A stretch of 27,437 nt of DNA from Kosmotogaceae bacterium UBA1373 (GCA_002305955.1 DBRH01000071.1:27322-54758); one strand, 5' to 3'; counted from the first letter of the stretch, positions 16,356-23,920 are shown. Translations and numbers: made by a program. The notes: generated from the sequence alone by a model not told the origin.

Positions 16356-16898
16356 TCAACTACCTCCTTTGAAAATCTGCAAATTCTTTCTGAGGTAATT
16401 GAAGCCGCTCGCGAGTGTGAGTGCCGCAACCAACAACTCTATGACAACTATCAGCGGTGGACCAAAAAGACCCCATATTACATTCAAATAAAGGATTCCA
16501 ATGAAGACCATTTGAGATACCGTCTTGGCCTTGCCGAAAAGATCGGCCGCGATCACTCTCCCCCGATTGGAGGCCATCATCCTGATTCCCGATACCATGG
16601 TATCTCTGAAGATCATCACGAAGAGAAACCAGACGCTAATCTTCGACAGAGTCAAAAAGCCCAGGAAGATCGATGTCACCAGTATCTTGTCGGAAAGCTG
16701 ATCGAGAAACTTTCCCAGATCGGTTACCAGACCGCGCTTTCGGGCTATTCTTCCGTCGAAGAAGTCCGTCAATGCCGCGACGACGAAGACCACGGCCGAC
16801 AGAAAGTATAGAACCGTTCCATTCCCGGCCGTCAAAAAAAAGAGGGCCGGAACGGTGAGTACTATCCTGCTCAAGGTCAATAGATTAGGCAAGTTCAT
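16356..16898 (-). CDS. pgsA: CDP-diacylglycerol-glycerol-3-phosphate 3-phosphatidyltransferase
   Basis: 180 residues with several membrane helices and the complete CDP-alcohol phosphatidyltransferase motif: D45-x2-D48-G49-x2-A52-R53-x8-G62-x3-D66-x3-D70. N-terminal MNLPNLLTLSRI is typical of PgsA. The enzyme makes phosphatidylglycerol phosphate from CDP-diacylglycerol and glycerol-3-phosphate at the inner membrane. Other family members (phosphatidylserine or inositol-type synthases) share the motif, but the N-terminus and context favour PgsA. I take the ATG at 16898, with AAGGTG about nine bases upstream, over an in-frame TTG at 16928. The start overlaps the rimO 3' end by 14 bases. The rimO-pgsA pairing, followed by RecA genes, is a familiar bacterial arrangement. 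Confidence 0.93.
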   Translation of the reverse strand: MNLPNLLTLSRIVLTVPALFFLTAGNGTVLYFLSAVVFVVAALTDFFDGRIARKRGLVTDLGKFLDQLSDKILVTSIFLGFLTLSKISVWFLFVMIFRDTMVSGIRMMASNRGRVIAADLFGKAKTVSQMVFIGILYLNVIWGLFGPPLIVVIELLVAALTLASGFNYLRKNLQIFKGGS

Positions 16899-18186
16899 CA
16901 AGAACAACACCTTCCATATCGTGTTCAAAAGTATCTGTGATTCTAACGTTAGTGAAAAGTCCCTCTTCGACGTGACCTTTAAGCACGACCACGCCGTCTA
17001 TTTCCGGGGCACTGTTGAAGGCTCTGCCAATGCTGTAGCTCTGTCCCGCCTCTTCGACCAGAACCTTCAACACCTTACCTCTGTACTGACTCAACCTTGC
17101 AGCCGATATACCGTCCTGTTCCTGGAGGAGAAGTTCGAGCATCTCCTTCGCGCGGACGGTGGTGGTCGTTCTTCTCTTGTTGAAAGAATCTGTTCCCTCT
17201 TCACTCGAATAGACGAATCCTCCAAGTCTGTCGAACTCGACGCTTTTCACGAAGTTCATGGTTTCTCTGAAAGTCTCTTCCGTCTCTCCGGGAAAACCCA
17301 GCATTATAGTTGTTCTCAATACGCTGTGAGGAGCCTTGTCTCTTATAAAATTGAAGATCGAACCGAGCTCCGAACTATTCCTGGTCCTGCCCATCGCTTT
17401 CAAGATTCTGTCCGAGCCGCTCTGGACTGGCATATCAAAGTAATCCACAACCTTAGGTAACTCGAGCATGGTATCGATCAGAGGAAGATCGACGTGGTCG
17501 GGGTGGAGATACATAACCCTTATCCAGAATTCTTCGTTCAGATCGTTGAGTTCCCTCAACAGACGACCCAGATCCAGATCGCCGTCGAGATCCCTGCCGT
17601 ACTGGGTATTATCCTGAGATACAAGTACAATTTCCTTGACACCTTTCCTCACAAGGGAAAGTGCTTCGCTTTTTAGGCTCTCCAGAGAACGGCTTACAGA
17701 GAGTCCCTTGAAGAGAGGTATCGAACAAAAGGCACAGTTTCTATTACAGCCGTCGCCTATCTTCACATAGGCGCTGTAACCTGTTGCCCGGCGGTTGAAG
17801 TAGCCATAGACTCCTTCCGGCTCTTGAAAATAAAAGAGTTCACCCCTCTCTATGAGTCTGGCCAGAGTCAGTGGACTCGTGACACCTATCAATCCATCGA
17901 GCTCTGGAATATCCGACTTCATCTCGTCGAAATACCTCTGAACCAGACAGCCTACGGCGATGATTTTAAGCCCGGGCTTCCCTTTTCTGGCCGAAATGGC
18001 CTTGAATATCTCGTCGATGCTCTCTTTCTTCGCCTCTTCGATGAAACCGCAAGTGTCTATAACTATCAAATCGGCCATGTCGATTTCATCGACTATCGTG
18101 TGACCCTGGCTCTTCATGATTCCCGCGAAGTTGTCCATGTCGGCCAGGTTCTTGGGACAACCCAGAGTGAGTACCCCGAGGTTCAT
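16885..18186 (-). CDS. rimO: Ribosomal protein uS12 methylthiotransferase RimO
   Basis: 433 residues. The N-terminal MTTase domain carries the three cluster cysteines C10 (LGCPKN), C46 (DTCGF) and C80 (VGCLVQRY). The radical SAM domain has C147, C151 and C154 in GCNRNCAFC, followed by SIPLFKG, and a C-terminal TRAM domain completes the protein. The LGCPKNLAD opening is the RimO form; MiaB usually differs there. RimO adds a methylthio group to an aspartate of ribosomal protein S12, using two [4Fe-4S] clusters. The ATG overlaps the stop of the DUF4416 gene as ATGA. It is one of two radical SAM enzymes in the window. Confidence 0.95.
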   Translation of the reverse strand: MNLGVLTLGCPKNLADMDNFAGIMKSQGHTIVDEIDMADLIVIDTCGFIEEAKKESIDEIFKAISARKGKPGLKIIAVGCLVQRYFDEMKSDIPELDGLIGVTSPLTLARLIERGELFYFQEPEGVYGYFNRRATGYSAYVKIGDGCNRNCAFCSIPLFKGLSVSRSLESLKSEALSLVRKGVKEIVLVSQDNTQYGRDLDGDLDLGRLLRELNDLNEEFWIRVMYLHPDHVDLPLIDTMLELPKVVDYFDMPVQSGSDRILKAMGRTRNSSELGSIFNFIRDKAPHSVLRTTIMLGFPGETEETFRETMNFVKSVEFDRLGGFVYSSEEGTDSFNKRRTTTTVRAKEMLELLLQEQDGISAARLSQYRGKVLKVLVEEAGQSYSIGRAFNSAPEIDGVVVLKGHVEEGLFTNVRITDTFEHDMEGVVLDELA

Positions 18187-18719
18187 AACCTTTCCTTTCT
18201 CTTTTGCAAGTACTGTTCACGGATCTTCATGAGTTCTTCTATGTACTCGCGATCCCTGTAATTTGGGTAAGTGTAGGGCAGCGGTGAAAATTGGCCGTTT
18301 ATGAACATCAGGGTAATCTCGGCGTACATTCCGTCACCTATGTAGATGCGGTTAGCCCAGTGTTTGGTGGATGCCAGAACGAACTGGGCGTGGTGTACGT
18401 AACCAGGGTCGATGTTGACCTTTCTCTTTCCGTCCACCGACAGATCTATTTCGATGGAGTTGGTGGCGCGTTTTATCAATGAAAGCTGCTGTGGATGTAT
18501 CAATCTCTTGAAAGACAGTAACTTCCCCGAGAGTTTGTACCCCATCTCGTCGTTGTAGAAAGAAGTGAATCGATCGAAATCTAGAGTTTTGGAGATGTAA
18601 TCTACCGGACCGAACCGCCTTTCAAGAATAGGTTGAACTTCTTGGAGTCTGTAATCTATATAAGATCCGAAAATAAACGTAACCAGATTCACCAGCTCAG
18701 TTCTTCTGAGATCTCCCAT
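18183..18719 (-). CDS. DUF4416 family protein
   Basis: 178 residues matching the DUF4416 pattern: an N-terminal FIFGSYIDY, RFGPVDYIS, the FTSFYNDEMG block (about 51-60), LIHPQQLSLIKRATNSIE, and the strongly conserved VNIDPGYV with HHAQFVLAST following. The conserved acidic/aromatic residues suggest an enzyme or ligand-binding fold, but no function is established. There is no signal peptide or membrane segment, so it is probably cytoplasmic. The ATG follows the upstream gene's TAA with no gap (TAAATG), and the stop overlaps the rimO ATG by four bases. DUF4416 directly upstream of rimO hints at an RNA, ribosome or envelope housekeeping role, which is only inference. Confidence 0.88.
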   Translation of the reverse strand: MGDLRRTELVNLVTFIFGSYIDYRLQEVQPILERRFGPVDYISKTLDFDRFTSFYNDEMGYKLSGKLLSFKRLIHPQQLSLIKRATNSIEIDLSVDGKRKVNIDPGYVHHAQFVLASTKHWANRIYIGDGMYAEITLMFINGQFSPLPYTYPNYRDREYIEELMKIREQYLQKRKERL

Positions 18720-19055
18720 TTATCTGACACTCACTTCCACTTGTGGAATTGTCACGCTGACCATCTTTTCACCACTTTTAATTGTATATCTTCCCGGGGT
18801 CTCTTGCCTTACAACCACTTTCTCATTGCGATGAACCTTTATGGTGAGACTGTCTCCAGACACCAACCTGTAGCCTTCATCTCCGATCAGTATTCTCAAC
18901 TCGGCCGACAACGATTGGAACTCTATCTCGTATTCTACGGCCATCGTATCTTTTACAAAGCGATAGAGAAAAAGAGATTCGACAAAAAGAAAAAGCGAAA
19001 TGACCAACAACAAAATTACTATCATCTGATCATTGGAATTGCCCCTCTTTGCCAT
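18720..19055 (-). CDS. Small single-pass membrane protein, unknown function
   Basis: 111 residues from the ATG at 19055, chosen because GGTGGGAG lies nine bases upstream and the longer frame (to 19160) reads through the promoter and gives a cysteine-rich, implausible N-terminus. A short polar head (1-10) precedes one hydrophobic helix (about 11-34). The remainder (35-111) looks like a small beta-rich domain with alternating charged and hydrophobic residues (RLVSGDSLTIKV, GRYTIKSGEKMVSVTIPQV). The expected topology is a membrane anchor with a small soluble domain on one face. I do not recognise the family. It is the first gene of the operon leading to recA and rny and lies directly before DUF4416. 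Confidence 0.72.
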   Translation of the reverse strand: MAKRGNSNDQMIVILLLVISLFLFVESLFLYRFVKDTMAVEYEIEFQSLSAELRILIGDEGYRLVSGDSLTIKVHRNEKVVVRQETPGRYTIKSGEKMVSVTIPQVEVSVR

Positions 19056-19097
19056 AAAACAGAACTCCCACCATTCTCCAGGTAAAGGACTACAGCA

Positions 19098-19106
19098 ATT
19101 ATAGCA
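19098..19106 (-). promoter_or_regulatory. Extended -10 promoter for the minus-strand operon
   Basis: On the minus strand, TGC-TATAAT (19106-19098) is a perfect extended -10 element. No convincing -35 lies 16-18 bases upstream. Transcription would start near 19091, leaving a leader of about 36 bases before the ATG at 19055. It is divergent from the rex promoter 60 bases away. Confidence 0.7.
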
Positions 19107-19159
19107 TGGGAAAGCACTACAATCTGAGAGCCCAACACTGGGGCCGTAGAGAATCCACA

Positions 19160-19178
19160 CGTGATATAATTTTCACAA
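19160..19178 (+). promoter_or_regulatory. Extended -10 promoter of rex overlapping a possible operator
   Basis: TGA-TATAAT (19162-19170) is a perfect extended -10 with no good -35. It is embedded in an imperfect inverted repeat, GTGA-N8-TCAC (19161-19176), flanked by C and A. Rex operators are inverted TTGTGAA/TTCACAA-type repeats. The half-sites here match, but the spacing is two bases longer than the usual N6 between GTGA and TCAC, so auto-repression by Rex is a hypothesis. Confidence 0.6.
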
Positions 19179-19213
19179 ATGGAATCTCTGTGATTTTCAG
19201 GGGGTTGATCGGA

Positions 19214-19864
19214 TTGGATAACCAGAAAATTCCGAAACCAACCATAAAGAGACTGGCCGTGTATCACAGATGTCTTGAAAATATGCTCTTTTCTGGTAAA
19301 GCGAGTGTGTCGTCCAAAGATATCGCCGATCAACTCGGCATAAAGGCCAGCCAGGTTCGTAAAGACCTATCGTATTTTGGCGAGTTCGGAAGACGCGGAG
19401 TCGGCTACAACACCCAGCAGTTGCTAGACAGTGTCAGCGATATTCTGGGAATGAGAAAGGTATGGAACGTGTGCATAGTAGGTATGGGAAATTTAGGAAT
19501 GGCCCTGGCCACATATCCGGGACTGGGCAGGTCGGGCTTTTTCATTAGGGCTCTCTTGGACAACAACCCCAACAAGATTGGGATTCCCATTCCGAACGAT
19601 CTCTCGATCGAGCCCATTTCGGTCCTGAAGAGTGTCGTGAAAGAGAGAGCGATAAATATGGGAGTGATCACGGTACCGGCCGAGGTGGCTCAGGAAACGG
19701 CCGATGCGCTGGTTGATGCGGGAGTACAGGGAATAGTGAACTTCGCTCCGGTAAGGTTGAATCTGCCCGATAGTGTGAACGTAGAAGAAATAGATATTTC
19801 CGTTTCCTTCCGATCTCTGGCCTTCAGCATAAGTCTTCACTCTGGCAGGAGGAGGAGGGAGTAA
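19214..19864 (+). CDS. rex: Redox-sensing transcriptional repressor Rex
   Basis: 216 residues, the normal Rex size. The N-terminal winged helix (about 1-80) includes PKPTIKRLAVYHRCL, IADQLGIKASQVRKDLSYFGEFG and RRGVGYN, all typical of Rex. The Rossmann domain follows, with the NAD-binding IVGMGNLGMAL (G90, G92, G95), and the C-terminus ends in a domain-swap helix. Rex dimers leave DNA when the NADH/NAD+ ratio rises and usually repress fermentation, hydrogenase or respiratory genes. I place the start at TTG (19214), with AGGGGG nine bases upstream; an ATG at 19106 would read through the promoter and add 36 unrelated residues. The C-terminus RRRRE is encoded by AGG repeats that double as the udk ribosome-binding site. 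The stop overlaps the udk ATG (TAATG). Confidence 0.95.
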   Translation: MDNQKIPKPTIKRLAVYHRCLENMLFSGKASVSSKDIADQLGIKASQVRKDLSYFGEFGRRGVGYNTQQLLDSVSDILGMRKVWNVCIVGMGNLGMALATYPGLGRSGFFIRALLDNNPNKIGIPIPNDLSIEPISVLKSVVKERAINMGVITVPAEVAQETADALVDAGVQGIVNFAPVRLNLPDSVNVEEIDISVSFRSLAFSISLHSGRRRRE

Positions 19865-20469
19865 TGGTTCTGGTCTCTATAATCGGCGGAAGCGGTGCCG
19901 GGAAGACCTCGGTCACGAACGTTATATACAACCATTTCAACGACCGGGCCGCCGTACTTTCCATGGATGATTACTACAAAAACCTGGAACCGGGGACCGA
20001 TCCAAGGGAGTTCAATTTCGATTCGCCCAAAGCCTTTGACTTCGAGCTCTTCGAGTCGCACCTCAGAACTATAAAGGAGAACGGTACTGTGAAAGTGCCT
20101 GTCTATAGTATGGTGACATACAGACGAGAGGACGGGATATGGAGAACATTCGAACCCAGACCGCTCGTGCTGGTCGAGGGATTGCTGGTGATGTTCAGGA
20201 AAGAGATGAGAGAACTGTTCGATTTCTCGATTTACATCGATGCACCGGCCGATGAGAGGCTGATCAGGAGAATAGAGAGAGATACCAGGGAGCGTGGTCG
20301 TTCACTCGAGAGTATAATCACTCAGTACAGGAAGTTCGTCTCTCCGTCGTTCGAGAGTTTCATAGAACCCCAGAAGTATTTTTGTGATATAGTTTTACCT
20401 GACGGCGCTGCCAACACAACAGGGCTCAACGTCATTATCAATGCCATAGAGAACATGCTAAAAAAGTGA
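19864..20469 (+). CDS. udk: Uridine kinase
   Basis: 201 residues, typical of Udk. The P-loop is GGSGAGKT (8-15), followed by LSMDDYYKNL (about 34-43) with the conserved DDYY, and the DSPKAFDFELF substrate region (about 59-69). A later VEGLLVMF and the RLIRRIERDTRERGR arginine segment complete the family pattern. The enzyme phosphorylates uridine or cytidine to UMP or CMP using ATP or GTP. Translation is coupled to rex by the TAATG overlap and AGGAGGAGGGAG upstream. The gene sits in the same unit as a nucleoside-type ABC importer, so it likely traps imported nucleosides. The unknown membrane-protein gene follows after 19 bases. Confidence 0.93.
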   Translation: MVLVSIIGGSGAGKTSVTNVIYNHFNDRAAVLSMDDYYKNLEPGTDPREFNFDSPKAFDFELFESHLRTIKENGTVKVPVYSMVTYRREDGIWRTFEPRPLVLVEGLLVMFRKEMRELFDFSIYIDAPADERLIRRIERDTRERGRSLESIITQYRKFVSPSFESFIEPQKYFCDIVLPDGAANTTGLNVIINAIENMLKK

Positions 20470-20488
20470 TCGGGGCTGGAGGTGTGAA

Positions 20489-22810
20489 GTGCCAAAGAGA
20501 TTTCTCACGGTCGTTCTTTTACTAGCCGTTTCTGTACTCTCCTTTTCTTTCAGCCAGGAAGAGGTACTGGATAGATTCAAGAGCTATATGAACGATTATC
20601 AGAGAGAAGCTCCGGAACTCCAAAAGATAAAAAAGCTGGAAGAGGATCTGAACTATCTCTCCGTTTACAGGTTGTACAAACTTCAAACGGTCGGTAGTAT
20701 CGAGAAGAAGGAAAGTGCGACCACCATAGCCGATCTTCTTTCAAGGCATCTTGAATCGCTTCCGGCCGAGGACTTTTCGAGCAACGACGACAGGATAGCC
20801 TACAGTGCCTTTCTCGCATGGGTGCTCTCGGATTTCTCCGGCAAGGCTTTCCAGGTTGGAACTCTGAACGAGATGCCCGCCTACCTTTCGACATTCAACT
20901 CCTTCACCAGTCAGGTCAGGAGTATGGCCGAAGCTGTCTACAAAGAATGGATGGCTTACGCGCTGGGCCTGGTCAAAGATGAACCATCGGTCTTTCCGGG
21001 CGAGCTGAAAAAGACCGATACTTTTGCTCAGTACTCTCTAAAAGCAGACGCCGACGAGAAATCCGAAAGAGAGATACTCTCTCTGTCCAGCAATCAGATT
21101 TACAATCTTCTCAATTCGAGTATCGATACTATTGGCAAGCGCGAGTACGACATTTCATCGCTGGTAGAAGAGGAAGTGAAGAGATTCGCCGTTCAGGCGA
21201 CGCTGGATGTGGCTCCCCTCATGGATTCCAATCTGATGAACGCTGCGAGAGACCTATTCCAGCTCTGGTTGTACAGATCGCTCGGGCTGGTCGAGGAAGT
21301 TCCTCACTATCCGGCCGAAATAAGTGTTAAAACGCTTTCTATCAAAGGGTTCAATTTGAGTTTACCTCTGGATAATCCAGATTACGAAAGAGTGGTCGAG
21401 ATCCTCAACAACAATCTGGATTCGCGTCTGAAGTCCATCGAGAAGCTACAGATGGCTTCGCAGGTACTTTCCATCAGACAGTTCACCCCGGTAGGTCTAA
21501 TAGAGAGGGACATTGGCGACGAAGTGAAAAAGATAATCCCCGTTCAGGCCGGCATCCTGGGGCAGTTGCGGAATTCGTTATCCAGAGAGATCGTCTCCGT
21601 GAGCGAAAAGGGCGTAAATCTCTGGTGGTTAAGATTTGTAGGTTATATAATTCTAGCTTTGATAGCCTTTTTCCTTCTTCCGGCGCTCAGAAAATACTGG
21701 CTAGGGATCGTCATTACCTTCGAGATATTCTATATGCTTTTCCTGACCGACGTGACGAGGAACCTCTTCGATCTCTCGCTGTACTCGATAATAGTGCTAC
21801 CGGTCTTCGCCTTCATTCTGATAATGGCCGTCTTCTCGATTTTCAAGAAGGGCGGAAAAAAGTCGCTGCTAGTGATAAAGCTTCTACTACTGGCGACGAT
21901 CGCGATCTTTCCGTTTTTGAAGCTTTACAACGATGTACCGGAGATCTCGATGGACAGTTTCGAAGGTTTCTACGATTCGATCTATTATTCAACTCTCAAG
22001 AGGGATCTCTTCCTCGCACCCGAGTCTCTGATAAGCCTCGAAATAAGGGATCTAAGTTCGGTCGTCTCCAGCGAATTGAACAGCTTCAAGAGAGTTTTGA
22101 GAGTCATCGTGCCCAACGAGATGAACGCATTTTCCAACAACGCCGGTCTATCATACACCGTTGACGGCAACGGAAGACTAAGAGTAACCGCACCGGCTTT
22201 TTCAGAGTACATGTCTATCGAAAACCAGCAAGCCTACGCCGATGAACTCCGTGGATTGTCGAAAGACCTGAACAGTTTCATAAGAGACAGCGAAAGAAAC
22301 GCCAGAACTTACGAGTCTTTGCTTAAGAGTTTCGTATCTTCTTCCGAGAGGATAATTAGATATTCGGGAGAAACACTGAGGGCAGACTTCACTGAATTCG
22401 TCGAAACCTCGCTCAAGTCCAAACCCGAGCTGAACGTAGTTATGGACGACTATCTCGCTGAGGTGTCCGACGATCTGGAAAGAGAGGCTCTTCCGGCCGT
22501 TGTGAGAGTCTTCAGGGTTCCAAAATTCGTTGCACTGGCACTGGGTCTCTTCCTGCTCTCGGCTGTCGTTTTTGTAGTTAAGAAACCGTTGATCTCACTG
22601 ATCAATATCGTCGTTGTGAGTGTTTATTTCGTGATATCTCTTGCCGGAATCAAAGAGCTAACTCTATTCGTTCAAGGTGGCTCCCCAGTTCTCAACATAA
22701 CTGTTGATCCGTCCGTAAACGCTTTGTTTTTGATTGTTTTTGCAGGTATAATTGTTCTATCAGTTCTATGGGTTTTACTATCTCAAAAGAAAGGGAGTGT
22801 TAGTGAATGA
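20489..22810 (+). CDS. Large membrane protein with N-terminal signal, unknown family
   Basis: 773 residues that I do not recognise. The GTG start has GGAGG six bases upstream. The architecture is an N-terminal signal or anchor (about 4-20), then a long mostly helical, charged extracytoplasmic-looking region (about 22-375). Four hydrophobic segments follow (about 380-400, 404-420, 430-452, 459-478), then a second helical soluble region (about 480-675), then three more hydrophobic segments (about 679-697, 699-720, 745-765). I see no cysteine, nucleotide-binding motif or enzyme signature. Two large soluble domains, each followed by membrane bundles, suggest an envelope scaffold or a partner of the transporter. 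Its stop overlaps the ATG of the BMP-family binding protein (ATGA), so it is cotranslated with the importer. Function is unknown. Confidence 0.85.
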   Translation: MPKRFLTVVLLLAVSVLSFSFSQEEVLDRFKSYMNDYQREAPELQKIKKLEEDLNYLSVYRLYKLQTVGSIEKKESATTIADLLSRHLESLPAEDFSSNDDRIAYSAFLAWVLSDFSGKAFQVGTLNEMPAYLSTFNSFTSQVRSMAEAVYKEWMAYALGLVKDEPSVFPGELKKTDTFAQYSLKADADEKSEREILSLSSNQIYNLLNSSIDTIGKREYDISSLVEEEVKRFAVQATLDVAPLMDSNLMNAARDLFQLWLYRSLGLVEEVPHYPAEISVKTLSIKGFNLSLPLDNPDYERVVEILNNNLDSRLKSIEKLQMASQVLSIRQFTPVGLIERDIGDEVKKIIPVQAGILGQLRNSLSREIVSVSEKGVNLWWLRFVGYIILALIAFFLLPALRKYWLGIVITFEIFYMLFLTDVTRNLFDLSLYSIIVLPVFAFILIMAVFSIFKKGGKKSLLVIKLLLLATIAIFPFLKLYNDVPEISMDSFEGFYDSIYYSTLKRDLFLAPESLISLEIRDLSSVVSSELNSFKRVLRVIVPNEMNAFSNNAGLSYTVDGNGRLRVTAPAFSEYMSIENQQAYADELRGLSKDLNSFIRDSERNARTYESLLKSFVSSSERIIRYSGETLRADFTEFVETSLKSKPELNVVMDDYLAEVSDDLEREALPAVVRVFRVPKFVALALGLFLLSAVVFVVKKPLISLINIVVVSVYFVISLAGIKELTLFVQGGSPVLNITVDPSVNALFLIVFAGIIVLSVLWVLLSQKKGSVSE

Positions 22811-23829
22811 AACTCAGAGTGCTTCTTGTCATTTCTCTTATTCTCATGGTTGCCCTCCCGGTAATGGCGATGAAGGTAATCATGGTTACCGACGTCGGCG
22901 GGCTTGGCGACAAATCATTCAACGATGGAACCTGGGAAGGAATCGTTAAGGCATCTGATTTTCTCGGACTCGAGAAAGAGGTAGTCCAGTCCAAAGAGCA
23001 GTCGGACTACATACCCAACCTCTCCAACGCGGCTAAAGAAGCCGATATAATCTTCGGAGTCGGATTCATGATGGCCGATGCTCTTTACAAAGTAGCTCCC
23101 CAGTTCCCGGACACGTACTTCATCGGAATCGACATCGACCCTATCGAGAACATGCCAGACAACGTGGCAACGTATCTCTTCAAAGAGCAGGAAGGAGCCT
23201 TCCTTGTAGGTTATGTCGTTGCGGCAATGACGAAGACCAATATGGTGGGTTTCGTCGGCGGAATCCCGATACCGCCGGTCGAGAGGTTCCGCTACGGTTA
23301 TGAAGCCGGAATAAGGGTCTACGAAGAGCTTCACGGAAAGACAATCTCCATGCTTCAGGGATACACCATGGACTTTAACGATCCCAAAAAGGGTAAAGAC
23401 CTCGCTCTGGCACAGTTCGCGGAAGGCGCAGATATAGTTTTCCACGCTTCCGGCGCCTGTGGAAATGGAGTAATCGAAGCTGCTGCCGAGAAGGGCGAAG
23501 GCTTCTTTGCAGTCGGTGTTGACGTTGACCAGGATTATATGGCACCTGGAAGAGTTCTAACCAGCTCGGTAAAGAGAGTCGATATGGCTTCCTATCAGGC
23601 GGTCATGAGTATCGCTCTGGGAACTTTCGAGCCTGGCACCAAGACCCTGGGTATAAAAGATGAGGGTGTCGGAATAAGCCCGATGAAGTACACCAAGGAC
23701 GTCGTCGGTCCGATCATTCTCAGTGAAATCGAATTCTTGAGGGAACAGATCAAGGCCGGAACCATTGTTGCCCCCGATACGCAGGAAAAGCTGGACGCTT
23801 TCGTTGTTCCCGCTATAGCGCTGCCATAA
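22807..23829 (+). CDS. BMP/PnrA-family nucleoside-binding protein of ABC importer
   Basis: 340 residues. The signal peptide (about 1-21, ending LPVMA) is followed by MKVIMVTDVGGLGDKSFND, the standard BMP-family opening (often DxGxxxDxSFN). Further marks are IFGVGFMMADAL, VGFVGGIPIPPVERF and the HASGACGNGVIEAA region. This family (TmpC/PnrA, Med, NupN) binds purine or pyrimidine nucleosides for an ABC importer. Unlike most relatives it shows no lipobox cysteine at the cleavage site, so it is probably a free periplasmic protein rather than a lipoprotein, which fits a cell with an outer toga. The ATG overlaps the upstream gene's stop. Two hairpins in the following gap may protect this mRNA and raise its level above the ATPase and permease genes. 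Confidence 0.93.
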   Translation: MKLRVLLVISLILMVALPVMAMKVIMVTDVGGLGDKSFNDGTWEGIVKASDFLGLEKEVVQSKEQSDYIPNLSNAAKEADIIFGVGFMMADALYKVAPQFPDTYFIGIDIDPIENMPDNVATYLFKEQEGAFLVGYVVAAMTKTNMVGFVGGIPIPPVERFRYGYEAGIRVYEELHGKTISMLQGYTMDFNDPKKGKDLALAQFAEGADIVFHASGACGNGVIEAAAEKGEGFFAVGVDVDQDYMAPGRVLTSSVKRVDMASYQAVMSIALGTFEPGTKTLGIKDEGVGISPMKYTKDVVGPIILSEIEFLREQIKAGTIVAPDTQEKLDAFVVPAIALP

Positions 23830-23839
23830 TGGTTTCTTT

Positions 23840-23855
23840 TCACACAATCGTGTGA
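23840..23855 (+). other. Small hairpin in the BMP-ATPase gap
   Basis: TCACAC-AATC-GTGTGA is a 6-bp stem with a 4-nt loop, starting 11 bases after the binding-protein stop. It has no T-tract after it. The core resembles a CRP-like or Rex-like half-site pair but is too tightly spaced. An RNA hairpin in the intercistronic region is the simpler reading. Confidence 0.5.
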
Positions 23856-23859
23856 TATC

Positions 23860-23893
23860 AAAGATCGGGAGGGTTAACGCTCTCCCGATCTTT
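23860..23893 (+). other. Strong intercistronic hairpin, possible partial terminator or mRNA stabiliser
   Basis: A perfect 12-bp stem (AAAGATCGGGAG / CTCCCGATCTTT) with a 10-nt loop containing the palindrome GTTAAC. The 3' arm ends in only three T before CGTATC, so full termination is unlikely. It lies 27 bases before the ATPase start. Such hairpins after binding-protein genes often set the ratio of binding protein to transporter subunits. Confidence 0.7.
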
Positions 23894-23920
23894 CGTATCA
23901 TGAACGATGGGGGTGAGCGT

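Noticed and set aside
19106..19213. ATG at 19106 as start of Rex
   Set aside because: The extra 36 residues run through the extended -10 promoter and match nothing in Rex proteins; TTG at 19214 has a ribosome-binding site and gives the family's normal length.
23840..23893. Hairpins after the binding-protein gene as a full transcription terminator
   Set aside because: Neither hairpin is followed by a T run, and the importer ATPase gene starts 27 bases later without a visible promoter.
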